A stretch of DNA of 64,000 nucleotides, taken from assembly GCF_029946145.1 (NCBI RefSeq), contig NZ_JAQSDY010000027.1:310001-374000 (forward strand), in the 5' to 3' direction. The position numbers and the translations under genes are program-made. This stretch comes from Brevundimonas sp. Its GTDB lineage: Bacteria; Pseudomonadota; Alphaproteobacteria; Caulobacterales; Caulobacteraceae. The first letter of the stretch is position 1. Every line of letters starts with the position of its first letter. Shown here piece after piece: positions 27,693 through 38,511 of this stretch. The notes beneath the pieces are model-generated. The model did no database searches and was not told where the DNA came from. It worked only from the letters and a program-made list of their open reading frames with translations.

Positions 27693-27843
27693 GAAGGGAC
27701 TCCGGAAACGGGATATGTTCCGCTTCTAGCGTGACCGCGCGCCACGTCCAAGGATTCCGGCGTCGCAGCGGCGCCGGGCTTCAAGCCCGTTGACACTCCC
27801 GGCCCGGCCCTCGTATGTCGCGCCCTCGCCTGCACCCGGAAAC

Positions 27844-27919
<76 letters not shown>

Positions 27920-27937
27920 GGCACCCGCACTGTCGAC

Positions 27938-28909
27938 ATGACCCAGTCCACCAATCCAGCTCCTGTGCGCTCTCCCGGGCCGGTGACGGTGGCCGCCCTC
28001 TACCGGTTCGCGGCCATTACCGACCGCGAGGCGGTACGCGACCGGCTGGAGGCGCTGTGCCGGCCCGACGTGCGCGGCACCCTGCTGGTCGCTCATGAAG
28101 GGCTGAACGGCGCCATCGCCGGCCCCGGGCCCTCGGTCGAGCGCGTGCTGGCGGGCATTCGCGCCCTGCCGGGCTTCTCCGGCCTCGACGTCAAATACGC
28201 CACGGCGGACGCGATGCCGTTCCACCGCCTGAAGGTGCGGATCAAGCCCGAGATCGTGACCATGGGCCGGCCGGGCCTCGACCCCGCCGACGCCGGGACC
28301 TATGTCGCGCCCGCCGACTGGAACGCCCTGATCCGCGATCCCGGCGTGGTCGTGATCGACACCCGCAACGACTATGAGGCCGGGGTCGGCGCCTTCGAGG
28401 GGGCGGTCCAGCCCAATACGCGCGGCTTTCGCGATTTCCCGGACTGGTTCCGGACCGAGGGCCGGGCCCTGCTGGACCGGCCGAACCCGCCGAAGGTCGC
28501 CATGTACTGCACCGGCGGCATCCGCTGCGAGAAGGCGACGGCCTTTCTCAAGGCCGAGGGTGTCCAGGACGTCTTCCATCTGGAGGGCGGCGTCCTGCGC
28601 TATCTGGAGACGACGCCCGAGGCCGAAAGCCTGTGGCGGGGCGAATGCTTCGTCTTCGACGAGCGGGTCGCCGTCGGCCACTGCCTGGCGCCGGGCAGCC
28701 ACAGCCTGTGCCGGGGCTGCCGGATGCCGGTCAGCGAGGAAGGGCGGAAGTCGCCGCGCTATATCGAGGGGGTCGCCTGCGACCGCTGCGCCGATGCGCG
28801 GACGGAGGCGGATCGCGCGCGTTATCGGGAAAGGGCCCGTCAGGTCGAGATCGCGGAACGGCGCGGCGTGACGCACATCGGGGCGGTTCAGACGCCGCCG
28901 GAAGACTGA
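27938..28909 (+). CDS. trhO: rhodanese-domain tRNA uridine(34) hydroxylase
   Basis: [61 protein letters not shown]-terminal Cys cluster CRGCRMPVS. Confidence 0.93.
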   Translation: MTQSTNPAPVRSPGPVTVAALYRFAAITDREAVRDRLEALCRPDVRGTLLVAHEGLNGAIAGPGPSVERVLAGIRALPGFSGLDVKYATADAMPFHRLKVRIKPEIVTMGRPGLDPADAGTYVAPADWNALIRDPGVVVIDTRNDYEAGVGAFEGAVQPNTRGFRDFPDWFRTEGRALLDRPNPPKVAMYCTGGIRCEKATAFLKAEGVQDVFHLEGGVLRYLETTPEAESLWRGECFVFDERVAVGHCLAPGSHSLCRGCRMPVSEEGRKSPRYIEGVACDRCADARTEADRARYRERARQVEIAERRGVTHIGAVQTPPED

Positions 28910-28910
28910 C

Positions 28911-29183
28911 CTACTGGTCCTCGTCGAACTTCCGCTTGACCAGCTCGGCCAGGGCGGCGACGGCGGCTTCGGCCTCCGGGCCTTCCCCCACGATCTCGAT
29001 GCCGCAGCCGTTGCCGGCGCCCAGCATCAGCAGGCCCATGATCGACAGGGCGTTCACCGTCACGCCGTCGCGGGTGACGTGGATCTCGGCGTCGAAGCTG
29101 GAGGCCAGTTTGACGAATTTGGCCGAGGCGCGGGCGTGCAGGCCCCGGGTGTTGCAGATGTTCGCCGTGGCCGTGACGCTCAT
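28911..29183 (-). CDS. HPr family phosphocarrier protein
   Basis: NTRGLHARASAKFVKLA (His15 site) and VNALSIMGLLMLGAGNG (Ser46 region). Confidence 0.94.
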   Translation of the reverse strand: MSVTATANICNTRGLHARASAKFVKLASSFDAEIHVTRDGVTVNALSIMGLLMLGAGNGCGIEIVGEGPEAEAAVAALAELVKRKFDEDQ

Positions 29184-29584
29184 TTCTCGCCCTGAAGCAC
29201 CCAGCTGGCCACCGAGATGTATTTGCGGCCGGCGTCCTGGGCGTGGGCCACGCAGGCCTCCAGCGGCTCGCGGCCGCGCACGCTGGCCAGCTTGATCAGC
29301 ATCGGCAGGTTCAGCCCGGCGATGACCTCGGCCTGGGTCTCTTCCATCACCGAAATGGCCAGGTTGGAAGGCGTGCCGCCGAACATGTCGGTCAGCAGGA
29401 TGACGCCGTCGCCGTCGTTCACGGCGTTGGCGGCGTCGACGATGTCGCGCCGGCGGCGTTCCATGTCGTCCTCGGGACCGATGCAGATGGCCGCGACCCC
29501 GCGCTGGGGGCCCACGACGTGCTCCATGGCCGCCAGGAATTCCGAGGCCAGTCCCCCGTGGGTGACAATCACCAGCCCGATCAT
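29180..29584 (-). CDS. PTS EIIA component, mannose/fructose family
   Basis: MIGLVIVTHGGLASEFLAAMEHVVG and LLTDMFGGTPSNLAISVM. Confidence 0.93.
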   Translation of the reverse strand: MIGLVIVTHGGLASEFLAAMEHVVGPQRGVAAICIGPEDDMERRRRDIVDAANAVNDGDGVILLTDMFGGTPSNLAISVMEETQAEVIAGLNLPMLIKLASVRGREPLEACVAHAQDAGRKYISVASWVLQGEK

Positions 29585-29670
29585 GAAGGCATTACCAAAG
29601 CTCGCGCCCCGCGTCCGGCGGCTATTCAGCTCGCCGCAAGCCGGGCGGAATAGCCCAACTCCGCGCCGGG

Positions 29671-30099
29671 TTAAAGCGGGCTGGTCAGCAGTGTGACCTT
29701 TTCGACCGCGGACGGCTCGAATCCACACAGCCGGACAAGGGGCAACGGAACCCCGGCGAGAATGATTTCCGCGGCCTCGGGCAGCCGTTCGACCGGGTCC
29801 GCCGACAGCTGAACCGCCAGCACCAGCCGGACCATGTCGAGGGCGCAGGCGGGCAGGACGCCGACGCCCCGCGCCTCGATACGTCCGGTGATGGTGGGCG
29901 GGCATGTGGCGTAAAGCGCGCGCCCCGAGGCGAACACATGGGCGTAGTCGTCCGCCACCAGCCGCCAGCCATGGCCGATCAGGCGCAGTGCCAGGTCGCT
30001 CTTGCCGGCGCCGGACGGGCCGATGATCAGCACGCCGCGCCAGCCACTGCCCGGGGTCCAGCGCGCGGCGACCGTGCCGTGCAGAGGCTGGTCGCTCAT
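29671..30099 (-). CDS. hprK: HPr kinase/phosphorylase (short alphaproteobacterial form)
   Basis: LIIGPSGAGKSDLALRLIGHGWRLVADDY (Walker A plus HprK signature). Confidence 0.93.
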   Translation of the reverse strand: MSDQPLHGTVAARWTPGSGWRGVLIIGPSGAGKSDLALRLIGHGWRLVADDYAHVFASGRALYATCPPTITGRIEARGVGVLPACALDMVRLVLAVQLSADPVERLPEAAEIILAGVPLPLVRLCGFEPSAVEKVTLLTSPL

Positions 30100-31733
30100 C
30101 CACGCCGGCCCGCGGGCGCCAGCGGCAGGGCGACCTCGAAGCGGGCGCCCTCGACCGCGCCGTCGGGACCGGTCCGGTTGGTCGCCTGTATGGCGCCGCC
30201 GTGAGCCTCGATGATCTGGCGCGCGATCGACAGGCCGAGACCGGAATTGGCCCCGAAGGCCGTGCCCTTGGGCCGCGAGGTGTAGAACCGCTGGAAAACG
30301 GTCTCGAGGTTTTCGGGCGGGATTCCGGGTCCGTCGTCGTCGATCGTCACATGGGCCGAGCGGTCCGGATCGGTCGCATCGCGGGACAGGGTTGCCCGCA
30401 CCAAGCCGCCCGGCGGACTGAACGAGCGGGCGTTGTCGATCAGGTTGCGGAACACCTGGCCCAGCGGTCCGTCGCGGCCAACGACGAGGATGTGGTCGCC
30501 CGCCGGAGCCTCGAAGACAATCCGCGGTTCGCCCGGCTTTCGCCCCGCCTCATAGACGCCGACGATCTCGGTCAGGAGGGTGGTCAGGTCGATCGTCCGC
30601 GGCCGGTCGCGGGCCAGTTCGGCGTCCAGACGAGAGGCGTTGGAGATGTCGGTGATCAGCCGGTCCAGACGCCGTACGTCCTGTTGCAGCAGGACCGTCA
30701 GCTTCTCGCGCTGGGCCTCGGTCCTGACCAGCGGCAAGGTCTCCAGCGCCGAGCGGATCGAAGTGAGGGGGTTCTTGATCTCGTGCGAGACGTCGGCGGC
30801 GAAGCGTTCGATGGCGTCCATGCGGTCGGACAGGGTCGCGGTCATGGTCTCCAGCGACCGGGCCAGGTCGCCGATCTCGTCCTTGCGGCTCTCCAGATCG
30901 GGCAGGGAAATGGCGCGGGCGCGCTGCAGCCGGACCTCGTCCGCCGCCGCCGACAGCCGCATCACGGGCCGTGCCACGAACAGGTGCATCAGCAGTGAGC
31001 CCAGCAGGTTCACCGCCAGGGCCACCAAGGCGAAGGGCATCAGGGCGCGGCGCTGGGCGGCCAGGGTCTGGTCGACATCTCCGGCCTCCAGCGTCAGAAC
31101 CCCCAGCACCTGCTGCACATGACGCACCGGGATGGAGACGGACACGACGCGGTCGCCGCTTTCCGAACGGCGCAGGCTCGCCTGCGTCTCGCCTTCCAGC
31201 GCCCGCTCGACCTCCTCGGCCAGGACCGCGCGGGCCTGGTTCAGATCGGCTTCGTCGCGCGCGCGTTCGGCCGCGTCGGGTTCCTGGATCGGCGTGCCCG
31301 CCGGCCGCGCGGGCGGCAGGGGCTGACCGGGAATGGACTCGGTGACCTGATAGCTGTCGGCGACCGGGATGCCGTCGAGGTCGAACAGGCGTGCGCGCTG
31401 GCCTTCGGGGATGATCACGTCGACGAACAGCTTGCCCGCCTCGATCGCGTCGAAGGTCGGGAAGGGCTCTCCCTGGGTCACGCCGCGCTCGCCGAGCACC
31501 TGAACCAGAATCTCGCCCTGCGCCTGCAGCGTTTCCTGCCGCGCCGCGATCAGACCGCGGCTCCATTCATTCAGCAGCAGCGCCCCGACGAACAGGATCA
31601 GCAGGCTGAGCAGGTTCAGGGCCAGGATCAGGCCGCCGAGCCGCGACCCCCCGAAGCGTTTCAACGGGCGGCGCGGTTCGTCGTCTCCCGGCGGGAGCGG
31701 ATCAGCTTTCGCGATAGCGGTATCCGACGCCAT
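30096..31733 (-). CDS. chvG: sensor histidine kinase, ChvG/BvrS family
   Basis: Two TMs, [39 protein letters not shown]; followed by hprK, EIIA and HPr genes as in other alphaproteobacteria. Start taken at 31733. Confidence 0.9.
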   Translation of the reverse strand: MASDTAIAKADPLPPGDDEPRRPLKRFGGSRLGGLILALNLLSLLILFVGALLLNEWSRGLIAARQETLQAQGEILVQVLGERGVTQGEPFPTFDAIEAGKLFVDVIIPEGQRARLFDLDGIPVADSYQVTESIPGQPLPPARPAGTPIQEPDAAERARDEADLNQARAVLAEEVERALEGETQASLRRSESGDRVVSVSIPVRHVQQVLGVLTLEAGDVDQTLAAQRRALMPFALVALAVNLLGSLLMHLFVARPVMRLSAAADEVRLQRARAISLPDLESRKDEIGDLARSLETMTATLSDRMDAIERFAADVSHEIKNPLTSIRSALETLPLVRTEAQREKLTVLLQQDVRRLDRLITDISNASRLDAELARDRPRTIDLTTLLTEIVGVYEAGRKPGEPRIVFEAPAGDHILVVGRDGPLGQVFRNLIDNARSFSPPGGLVRATLSRDATDPDRSAHVTIDDDGPGIPPENLETVFQRFYTSRPKGTAFGANSGLGLSIARQIIEAHGGAIQATNRTGPDGAVEGARFEVALPLAPAGRRG

Positions 31734-32454
31734 ACAGGGTCTCGATGGCGTCGAACTCGGGGTCGACCACCCGGAACTTCTTTCGCATCCGCTTGACGTG
31801 GCTGTCGATGGTGCGGTCATCGACATAGACCTGATCGTCGTAGGCGGCGTCCATCAGATTGTCGCGGCTCTTCACGAAGCCGGGGCGCTGGGCCAGGGCC
31901 TGCAGCAGCAGGAACTCGGTGACGGTCAGCTTGACCGGCTTGCCCTCCCAGGTGCTCTCGTGGCGGGCCGGGTCCATCGACAGCTTGCCGCGCTTGATGG
32001 CCTTGGACGAATTCTCGCCCGAGGGCTCGGGCTCGCCGCCGTCGGCGCCGGTCCGGCGCAGCAGCGCCTTGACCCGCTCGATCAGCAGACGCTGGCTGAA
32101 GGGTTTGTGGATGTAGTCGTCGGCGCCCAGGTTGAAGCCCAGGATCTCGTCGATCTCCTCGTCGCGCGAGGTCAGCATGATGACCGGGATCTGCGAGGTC
32201 TGGCGCAGGCGGCGCAGCACCTCCATTCCGTCCATGCGGGGCATCTTGACGTCAAGGATGGCCAGATCCGGCGGACTGGCCTCCAGCGCCTCGAGCCCGG
32301 CGGCTCCGTCGTGGTAGGCCGTGATCTTGTGACCATGGCTTTCCAGCGCCAGCGAGACGGAGGCGACGATGTTCTCGTCGTCGTCGACCAGGGTGATGTT
32401 GGCCAAAGGCGGTCTCCTTGCAGACTCTTCGTTCGCAGTCTCAACGCACGGCAA
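31702..32454 (-). CDS. chvI: OmpR-type response regulator, ChvI/BvrR family
   Basis: [33 protein letters not shown]...[27 protein letters not shown]...[18 protein letters not shown]. The start could be internal. Confidence 0.92.
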   Translation of the reverse strand: MPCVETANEESARRPPLANITLVDDDENIVASVSLALESHGHKITAYHDGAAGLEALEASPPDLAILDVKMPRMDGMEVLRRLRQTSQIPVIMLTSRDEEIDEILGFNLGADDYIHKPFSQRLLIERVKALLRRTGADGGEPEPSGENSSKAIKRGKLSMDPARHESTWEGKPVKLTVTEFLLLQALAQRPGFVKSRDNLMDAAYDDQVYVDDRTIDSHVKRMRKKFRVVDPEFDAIETLYGVGYRYRES

Positions 32455-32587
32455 GCGTTACCGTTCTAATCCATCATTGTTCGGGGCCGGTCGACCGAAA
32501 ACCCGATAACATCGGTCACGAGACCTGAAGATGGGGCGCGTGACCATAATCCACAACGAAACCCCCCCTTAAAGCCTTGGCGTCATC

Positions 32588-34333
32588 ATGGAGAGGAACA
32601 GTTCGAGCGTTTTGATGGCCGGCTCCGTCCACTACGAAGTTTATATCCGGAAGACGGCGCCCGCCCCCTGGACCCTCCAGATGGCGACTGAAGACCGCAC
32701 GATCGCGGTTCAGGCGGCCGAGGACATGCTGGCGGACAGCCGCGCGGCGGCCGTGCGGGTAACCAGGGAAGTCCTCGATCCCGACACCATGGAGTTCGCC
32801 AGCTCGACGGTGCTGACCCGCGGCGCGCCCGAGGTGCGGCACAAGCGGGTTGTAGCCGAGGACCAGAGCGGGCCCCGCTGCAACGGACCGCAGGATTTCT
32901 ACACCCCCCAGGCCCGCGAGCTGATCGGTCGGGTGCTGGAAGACTGGCTGGCCCGTCAGGGCGTGACGGCGTTCGAACTGCTGCACCGCCCCGACCTGGC
33001 CGAGAAACTGGAAGCCTCGGGCGTCGAACTGCAGCACGCCATCCAGAAGGTGGCGGTGCCCGAAAGCCAGGCCGTCGGTCAGCCGGTCCACGATCTGGTC
33101 CGCCACTATCAGAAGGTGGCTGACAAGGCCGTCGAGCGGGTCATCGCCGCGGGCCGGCGCGGCCAGTTCCCCAGCCTGGAGGACTGTTCGATCGCCGATC
33201 TGGCCCATCGGCTGGCGGGCCAGCCCGACCGGGCCTTCATCATGGGCGGAGTGGTGTCGTGCGCCCTGACCGGAATTCGCGGCGGCCGTGCGCGGCTCGA
33301 TCGGCTGATGGATCTGGCCGACCGGGCGCCGATGGACGGCCCCCCGCGCGCCATGGTGCTGGTGCCGATCGAACAGCTGCTGTGCGAGATGCTGGCGGCG
33401 CGCACCAATCTGACCGACATCCTGGGGCCGGCGCTCGATCAGGGGGCCTCGCTGGCCGCCGTGGTGCGAATGGTGGCTCCCAACGAGATCGCCGCCCTGA
33501 TCCGGCAGGACGCCCGGATGGCGCTCCAGATGCCGAACGTCGATGGTCCGGCCGCCCGGCTGGGCGAGCGGCTCGAGGCCGGCGAATTCCCCCTGCTGGC
33601 GTCCGCCCTGGCGCGGATGGTGCTGCGCGAGCTGATGAGCCCCCGCCGCCTGCGCCCCAACGACGCCGCCGGCGAGATCGACATCCTGCGCACCCTGGCC
33701 ATGGCGCTGACGGTCACCGCCGGCCGTCTGCTGACGCTGGAAGAGGTGCAGAACGCGTTCAACGAGCGCTCCAAGGCCATTGTCACCGCCGATTTCGTCG
33801 CCGCCTACGCCAAGACCTGCACCACGGTGCTGTGCGAGGCCGAGGCCCTCACCCGGCTGTGCGAGAACGTCACCGGGACGGCCAACAAGCGTTCGGCGGC
33901 CCGCTGGCTGTCGGCCTGCGTGGGTTCGCTGCGGTTCGAGACCGAGATGCGCGCCGCCGCCGTCGGCCAGACCGCGGCCCAGAAGCTGGGCGTTCTGGCT
34001 GCGCTCCAGCGGTCCGTGCACGCCTGCGGCCTGAACGAGCGCGACGACGCCGGGATCTCGGAGGCCATCGGCACGGTGGGGGGCGCGGTCGAGAGCGAGG
34101 CGAAGATCGTGATGATGCTGGCGCGTTCGCCCGCGCCCCTGCAGCAGAAGCTGTCGGTGCTGTTGCGCATGGCCGCCGGCGAGACCGCGCCCATGGGCCC
34201 GGCCGCCGACCGGGCCAGGTCCGAAGCCATCAAGCTGTTCCGCGCCCCGGAATCCCGCGCGACCCTCTCGGCCACGCCGGAAGCCCTGGCCCCGCTGAAG
34301 GGGCTTATGAAGGCGGCCGGCCTGGCCGCCTGA
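32588..34333 (+). CDS. conserved-looking hypothetical protein of 581 aa, function unknown
   Basis: Long ORF with sensible composition, divergent from chvI; no family motif recognised. Confidence 0.75.
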   Translation: MERNSSSVLMAGSVHYEVYIRKTAPAPWTLQMATEDRTIAVQAAEDMLADSRAAAVRVTREVLDPDTMEFASSTVLTRGAPEVRHKRVVAEDQSGPRCNGPQDFYTPQARELIGRVLEDWLARQGVTAFELLHRPDLAEKLEASGVELQHAIQKVAVPESQAVGQPVHDLVRHYQKVADKAVERVIAAGRRGQFPSLEDCSIADLAHRLAGQPDRAFIMGGVVSCALTGIRGGRARLDRLMDLADRAPMDGPPRAMVLVPIEQLLCEMLAARTNLTDILGPALDQGASLAAVVRMVAPNEIAALIRQDARMALQMPNVDGPAARLGERLEAGEFPLLASALARMVLRELMSPRRLRPNDAAGEIDILRTLAMALTVTAGRLLTLEEVQNAFNERSKAIVTADFVAAYAKTCTTVLCEAEALTRLCENVTGTANKRSAARWLSACVGSLRFETEMRAAAVGQTAAQKLGVLAALQRSVHACGLNERDDAGISEAIGTVGGAVESEAKIVMMLARSPAPLQQKLSVLLRMAAGETAPMGPAADRARSEAIKLFRAPESRATLSATPEALAPLKGLMKAAGLAA

Positions 34334-34346
34334 TCCTTCCGGCGCC

Positions 34347-34682
34347 CTAGTCGAAGATGTCGAAGATGCTGTCGCGCTTCTTTTTCTTGTAGCGGTAGTC
34401 GTCGTCATCGCGGCTGCGATAGCGGTCGTCGCGATATGCCGGCTGTCCGCCCCACGGTTGCGGCGCCGGTTGCTGCGGCGGGTAGGGCTGCTGGGCCTGT
34501 TGCGGCGGCGCGGCCTGGGGCGCGGAGGCGCGGCCGTCCTCGGCGGCCGACGCCATCAGCTTCTCCAGCTCGCCCCGGTCCAGCCAGACGCCGCGGCAGC
34601 TGGGGCACATGTCAAACTGCACGCCGCCCCGCTCCAGCGTCTGCATGGCGGCGTTGTCGTTGGGGCACATCAAGAGCGGCAT
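34347..34682 (-). CDS. TFIIB-type zinc-ribbon protein
   Basis: MPLLMCPNDNAAMQTLERGGVQFDMCPSCRGVWLDRGELEKL: CPxD..CPxCxGVWLDxGEL. Confidence 0.9.
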   Translation of the reverse strand: MPLLMCPNDNAAMQTLERGGVQFDMCPSCRGVWLDRGELEKLMASAAEDGRASAPQAAPPQQAQQPYPPQQPAPQPWGGQPAYRDDRYRSRDDDDYRYKKKKRDSIFDIFD

Positions 34683-34758
34683 GGGCGTCTCCATTCACGG
34701 GTTCCGCCGATAGAGCTAGGGCGCGGTGAAGGTTCCGCCAACGCGGCGAAGGGCCGCG

Positions 34759-36648
34759 TCAGGCCGCCGGCGCCCCGCCGCCCGCCGCGATCCAGGCGTC
34801 GACCTGGTCCTCCAGCACCTCCAGCGGCACCGAACCCGAACCCAGGACGACGGCGTGGAAATCGCGGATGTCGAAGCGCGAACCCAGCGCGGCCTCGGCC
34901 CTTGCGCGAAGTTCGCGGATCTTCAGCTCGCCGATCTTGTAGCTGGTCGCCTGGCCCGGATTGGTGATGTAGCGCTCCACCTCCTTGACGATGTCGCGCT
35001 CGCTCAGCAGCGAATTCCGCTGGAAATATTCGATGGCCTGTTCCCGGCTCCAGCGCTTGGCGTGCAGGCCGGTATCCGTCACCAGCCGCACCGCCCGCCA
35101 CAGCTCAAGCGACAGCCGGCCGAAGTCCGAATACGGGTCCGGATAATAGCCCATCTCCTTGCCCAGCCGCTCGGCGTACAGGCCCCATCCCTCGGCATAG
35201 GCGCCGTAGCCGCCGAAGCGCCGGAAGCGCGGCATGCCCTCGATCTCCTGCGCATAGGCGATCTGGAAATGGTGGCCGGGCGCGCCCTCGTGATAGCTGA
35301 TGGCCTCTATCTGGGGCTTCAGCACCTGGGTCATGTCCGACAGGTTGACGTAATAGATGCCGGGTCGCGATCCGTCCGGGGACGGCGAATTGTAGAAGGC
35401 GACCGAGGCCGTCGCCTCGCGCCACGGCTCGACCGACCGCACTTCCAGCGCCGCCGCGGGCAGGTCGTGGAAATACCGCGGGGCGTCCGTCATCACCTGG
35501 GCGATGAAGGCGCGGGAGTCGGTCAGATACTGTTCCTTGCCCTCGGGCGTGTTCGGATACTGGAACCGCGGGTCCGTCTTGATGAAGGCGAAGAATTCCT
35601 GGAGCGAGCCGGTGAAGCCGACGGCCGCCTTGATGACCTCCATCTCGGCCTGGATGCGCGCCACCTCGGACAGGCCGGTCTCGTGGATCTGGTCCGCCGT
35701 CAGGTCGGTGGTCGTCGAAAGCTGGAGGCGGGCGTTGTAGAAGGCCTCTCCGTCCGGCAGCCGCCAGACGCCGGCGTCGCGGTCCGGCATCGCCGCGGCC
35801 AGCACCTGAACCTCGGCCAGCGCCGCCAGCACGCCCTCATAGCCGCGCTTCCATTCACCGGTCAGGGCCGCGCGGCCCTCGGCCAGCAGGCGGTCCTTCG
35901 TGGCCTGATCGGCGTCCAGCGCCCCGACCTTCTTCTGGAAGTCGGCCCAGACCGGATTGTCGGCGCCGCCGTCGAAGGGCGCGCCCGTGATGATGTTGCG
36001 GGTATTGGCGATCGAGGGCTCGAAGACGAAATTCGGCGAGATCACCCCCTTCGAGGCCCGGTCGCGCAGTTCGGCGGCGATCTCGCCCATGACGCGTTCG
36101 GCGTCGCGCAGGCGGGCCACATAGGCCTCGGCGTCGGAGACGCTGCCAACGCGGTGGTTGTTGATCATGAACACCGGCAGGCCCGTGGTCGGGTTGCCGT
36201 TGGCGGCGAACTGATAGCCCCAGTCGCGCCACCGGTTCGACAGCCGCGCCTGCTGAACGCCATATTCGAACAGCCGCCACGACATCCGGCTGTCGGCGCT
36301 CAGGGTCCGGGGATTGAACTGGTCGTTGAGCTGCGCCAGCTGATTTTCGGCCATGGCCAGCGCCCGGTCGGACGCGGCGTCGGTGGCGTCGTCCAGCTTG
36401 TCGTAGTCGGTCTTCAGCCCCAGCGAGGTCATGGACTGCGGGCTCAGCGCGATCCGTTCCTGGAAGGCCTGTTCGAAGAAGGCCGCCAGCCGGGCGTCCT
36501 CGCTCTGCGCGGGGACGGTAGCGGGCGCGGGCGCGGGAGTCTGGGCCAGAGCGACAGCGGGGGCCCCCGCCAGCATGGCGACGACGGCGACGGACGAAAC
36601 GAGCAGACGGCGCATGGAAACCCCCGGAAACTGTGAGGGCGCGACCAT
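34759..36648 (-). CDS. DUF885 domain-containing protein, exported
   Basis: Signal peptide; YHEGAPGHHFQIAYAQE, GYGAYAEGWGLYAERLGKEMG, RNSLLSERDIVKEVERYITNPGQATSYKIG. Confidence 0.93.
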   Translation of the reverse strand: MVAPSQFPGVSMRRLLVSSVAVVAMLAGAPAVALAQTPAPAPATVPAQSEDARLAAFFEQAFQERIALSPQSMTSLGLKTDYDKLDDATDAASDRALAMAENQLAQLNDQFNPRTLSADSRMSWRLFEYGVQQARLSNRWRDWGYQFAANGNPTTGLPVFMINNHRVGSVSDAEAYVARLRDAERVMGEIAAELRDRASKGVISPNFVFEPSIANTRNIITGAPFDGGADNPVWADFQKKVGALDADQATKDRLLAEGRAALTGEWKRGYEGVLAALAEVQVLAAAMPDRDAGVWRLPDGEAFYNARLQLSTTTDLTADQIHETGLSEVARIQAEMEVIKAAVGFTGSLQEFFAFIKTDPRFQYPNTPEGKEQYLTDSRAFIAQVMTDAPRYFHDLPAAALEVRSVEPWREATASVAFYNSPSPDGSRPGIYYVNLSDMTQVLKPQIEAISYHEGAPGHHFQIAYAQEIEGMPRFRRFGGYGAYAEGWGLYAERLGKEMGYYPDPYSDFGRLSLELWRAVRLVTDTGLHAKRWSREQAIEYFQRNSLLSERDIVKEVERYITNPGQATSYKIGELKIRELRARAEAALGSRFDIRDFHAVVLGSGSVPLEVLEDQVDAWIAAGGGAPAA

Positions 36649-36682
36649 CTCCGGTCAGGGCGCGGGGCGCAAGCCTCGGGCC

Positions 36683-37300
36683 CTAGAACTGCCGCCAGCT
36701 GTCGCCCGGATTGCGTTCGCCGGGGTCGACGCTCTGCTGACCCCAGGCGACGATCATCAGCAGTTTGTGGCTGCGGATGCGGAATTCGCCGGTCATGGGC
36801 ACGACCGCGCCCAGCGGCGCACCCGTCCTCGGCTCATAGAGGAAGCCCGAAAACTCGGCGACGCCGACCCGGTCGCGGCGGCTGTAGATCGACAGTTCCG
36901 GCACGGAGACGACATTGAAGCTGTCGTTGATGGGCACCCGCATCTCGGGCAGGCCGAAGACGCGGCGCATCTGTTCCAGCGACAGGGCCCCGGCCCGCAG
37001 TTCGAACACCGCGTCCGCCTCGGCCTTCGACGGCGCCAGGGCGTAGCCGGCCTCGGACAGGGCCGCGCGGATCGCGCTGACGGCGTAGGCGGCGTTCTCG
37101 GCCTGGAAGAAGGCGGAATCGACGAAGACCCGCGATCCGGCCGGGATCGGCAGGGTCAGGCCCTCGACGGCGCGGTCGGCGGCGCGGGCGACCAGCAGCT
37201 GTTCGGTCGCCGTGCGCGCCGGATAGGTCTCGGACGTCGAGGCGCAGGCCGCAAGGGCCGAGGCCGCGGCCAGGACGGCGATCAGGCTCTTCAAGGTCAC
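36683..37300 (-). CDS. hypothetical lipoprotein
   Basis: MTLKSLIAVLAAASALAACAS lipobox; GTG start at 37300. Confidence 0.75.
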   Translation of the reverse strand: MTLKSLIAVLAAASALAACASTSETYPARTATEQLLVARAADRAVEGLTLPIPAGSRVFVDSAFFQAENAAYAVSAIRAALSEAGYALAPSKAEADAVFELRAGALSLEQMRRVFGLPEMRVPINDSFNVVSVPELSIYSRRDRVGVAEFSGFLYEPRTGAPLGAVVPMTGEFRIRSHKLLMIVAWGQQSVDPGERNPGDSWRQF

Positions 37301-37737
37301 CAGCTCCCGGAATTGGGCATCGACGCCCACGGTTCGGCGGGCGCCAGCGGCGCGCCCTCCTGCAGCAGTTCGATCGAAATGCCGTCGGGCGAGCGCACGA
37401 AGGCCATGTTGCCGTCGCGCGGCGGTCGGTTGACCACCACGCCGCCGTCCATCAGCCGTTGGCAGGCCGCGTAGATGTCGTCGACCCTGTAGGCCAGATG
37501 GCCGAAATTGCGCCCTCCGTCATAGGGCTGGGGGTCCCAGTTGAAGGTCAGCTCCACCTCGGGAGAGCGCTCGGCTTCGGCGCGGGGCCGATCCGACGGC
37601 GCCGCCAGGAAGACCAGCGTATAGCGCCCGGCCTCGTTCTCCATGCGCCGCGTCTCCACCAGACCCAGCAGGTCGCGGTAGAAATGCAGCGAGGCTTCGA
37701 GGTCCGTGACCCGGACCATGGTGTGCAGGTAGCGCAT
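37297..37737 (-). CDS. gloA: lactoylglutathione lyase (glyoxalase I)
   Basis: YLHTMVRVTDLEASLHFYRDLLGLVETRRMENEAGRYTLVFL, GHLAYRVDDIYAAC, FVRSPDGISIELLQ. Confidence 0.95.
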   Translation of the reverse strand: MRYLHTMVRVTDLEASLHFYRDLLGLVETRRMENEAGRYTLVFLAAPSDRPRAEAERSPEVELTFNWDPQPYDGGRNFGHLAYRVDDIYAACQRLMDGGVVVNRPPRDGNMAFVRSPDGISIELLQEGAPLAPAEPWASMPNSGSW

Positions 37738-37883
37738 GGAGACGTCCGTCCTGGGGAGAGGCGGGAAGGCGGTCTCTATAGCGACCCTTCGCCGCGATCG
37801 CGAATAACGGAGGGTTTCGGAGGATGCGCCCGCCCCCGCCGCCTGCTAGACGCGACCCGTCCGGCTGTCGCCCAAGGGAACTC

Positions 37884-38459
37884 ATGCTTCGCAAGCTCTA
37901 CGATCGGGTTTTCGCCCTGGCCCGCAGCAAACACGCCACGCCGGCCCTGGCCGTGATCTCGTTCACCGAGAGCTCCTTCTTCCCCGTTCCGCCCGACGTG
38001 ATGCTGGCCCCCATGATTCTGGCGCGGCCCGACCGGGCCTATTTCTACGCCACCGTCTGCACGATCGCCTCCGTGCTGGGCGCGATGCTGGGTTATGCGA
38101 TCGGCTATTTTCTGACCGACGTCGGGATGATGATCCTGAGCTGGCTGGGAAAGGCCGATACCTTCGAGGCGTCCAAGGCCCTGTTCCAGCAGCACGGGGC
38201 CTGGGTAATCCTGATCAAGGGTCTGACGCCCATCCCGTTCAAGCTGATCACCATCGCCTCGGGCATCTTCCAGTTCAACTTCCCCCTGTTCGTGGCCCTG
38301 TGCGCCGTGACCCGCGGCGCCCGCTTCTACGCCGAGGCCTTCATCCTCAAACGCTGGGGTCCCCCGATGCTGGAGATGGTCGAAAAGCGGCTGGCGATGT
38401 GGAGCCTCATCGGCCTGGCGGTGCTGGTTGGCGTCATCGTGGCGGTCAAGCTGCTCTGA
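37884..38459 (+). CDS. YqaA/DedA-like membrane protein (VTT domain)
   Basis: FTESSFFPVPPDVMLAPMIL, GYFLTDVGMMILSWLGK, LIKGLTPIPFKLITIASGIFQFNF. Confidence 0.9.
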   Translation: MLRKLYDRVFALARSKHATPALAVISFTESSFFPVPPDVMLAPMILARPDRAYFYATVCTIASVLGAMLGYAIGYFLTDVGMMILSWLGKADTFEASKALFQQHGAWVILIKGLTPIPFKLITIASGIFQFNFPLFVALCAVTRGARFYAEAFILKRWGPPMLEMVEKRLAMWSLIGLAVLVGVIVAVKLL

Positions 38460-38511
38460 TCCGGCGAGTCTCATCGACGCGGCGTTCAGGCCCGGCTATG
38501 AACATCGTCCG

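Noticed and set aside
32516-34408. 630-aa minus-strand ORF opposite the unknown 581-aa gene
   Set aside because: Composition (QGRG, HRR, GG-rich) is shadow-like; the plus frame has normal amino-acid usage and a better start context.
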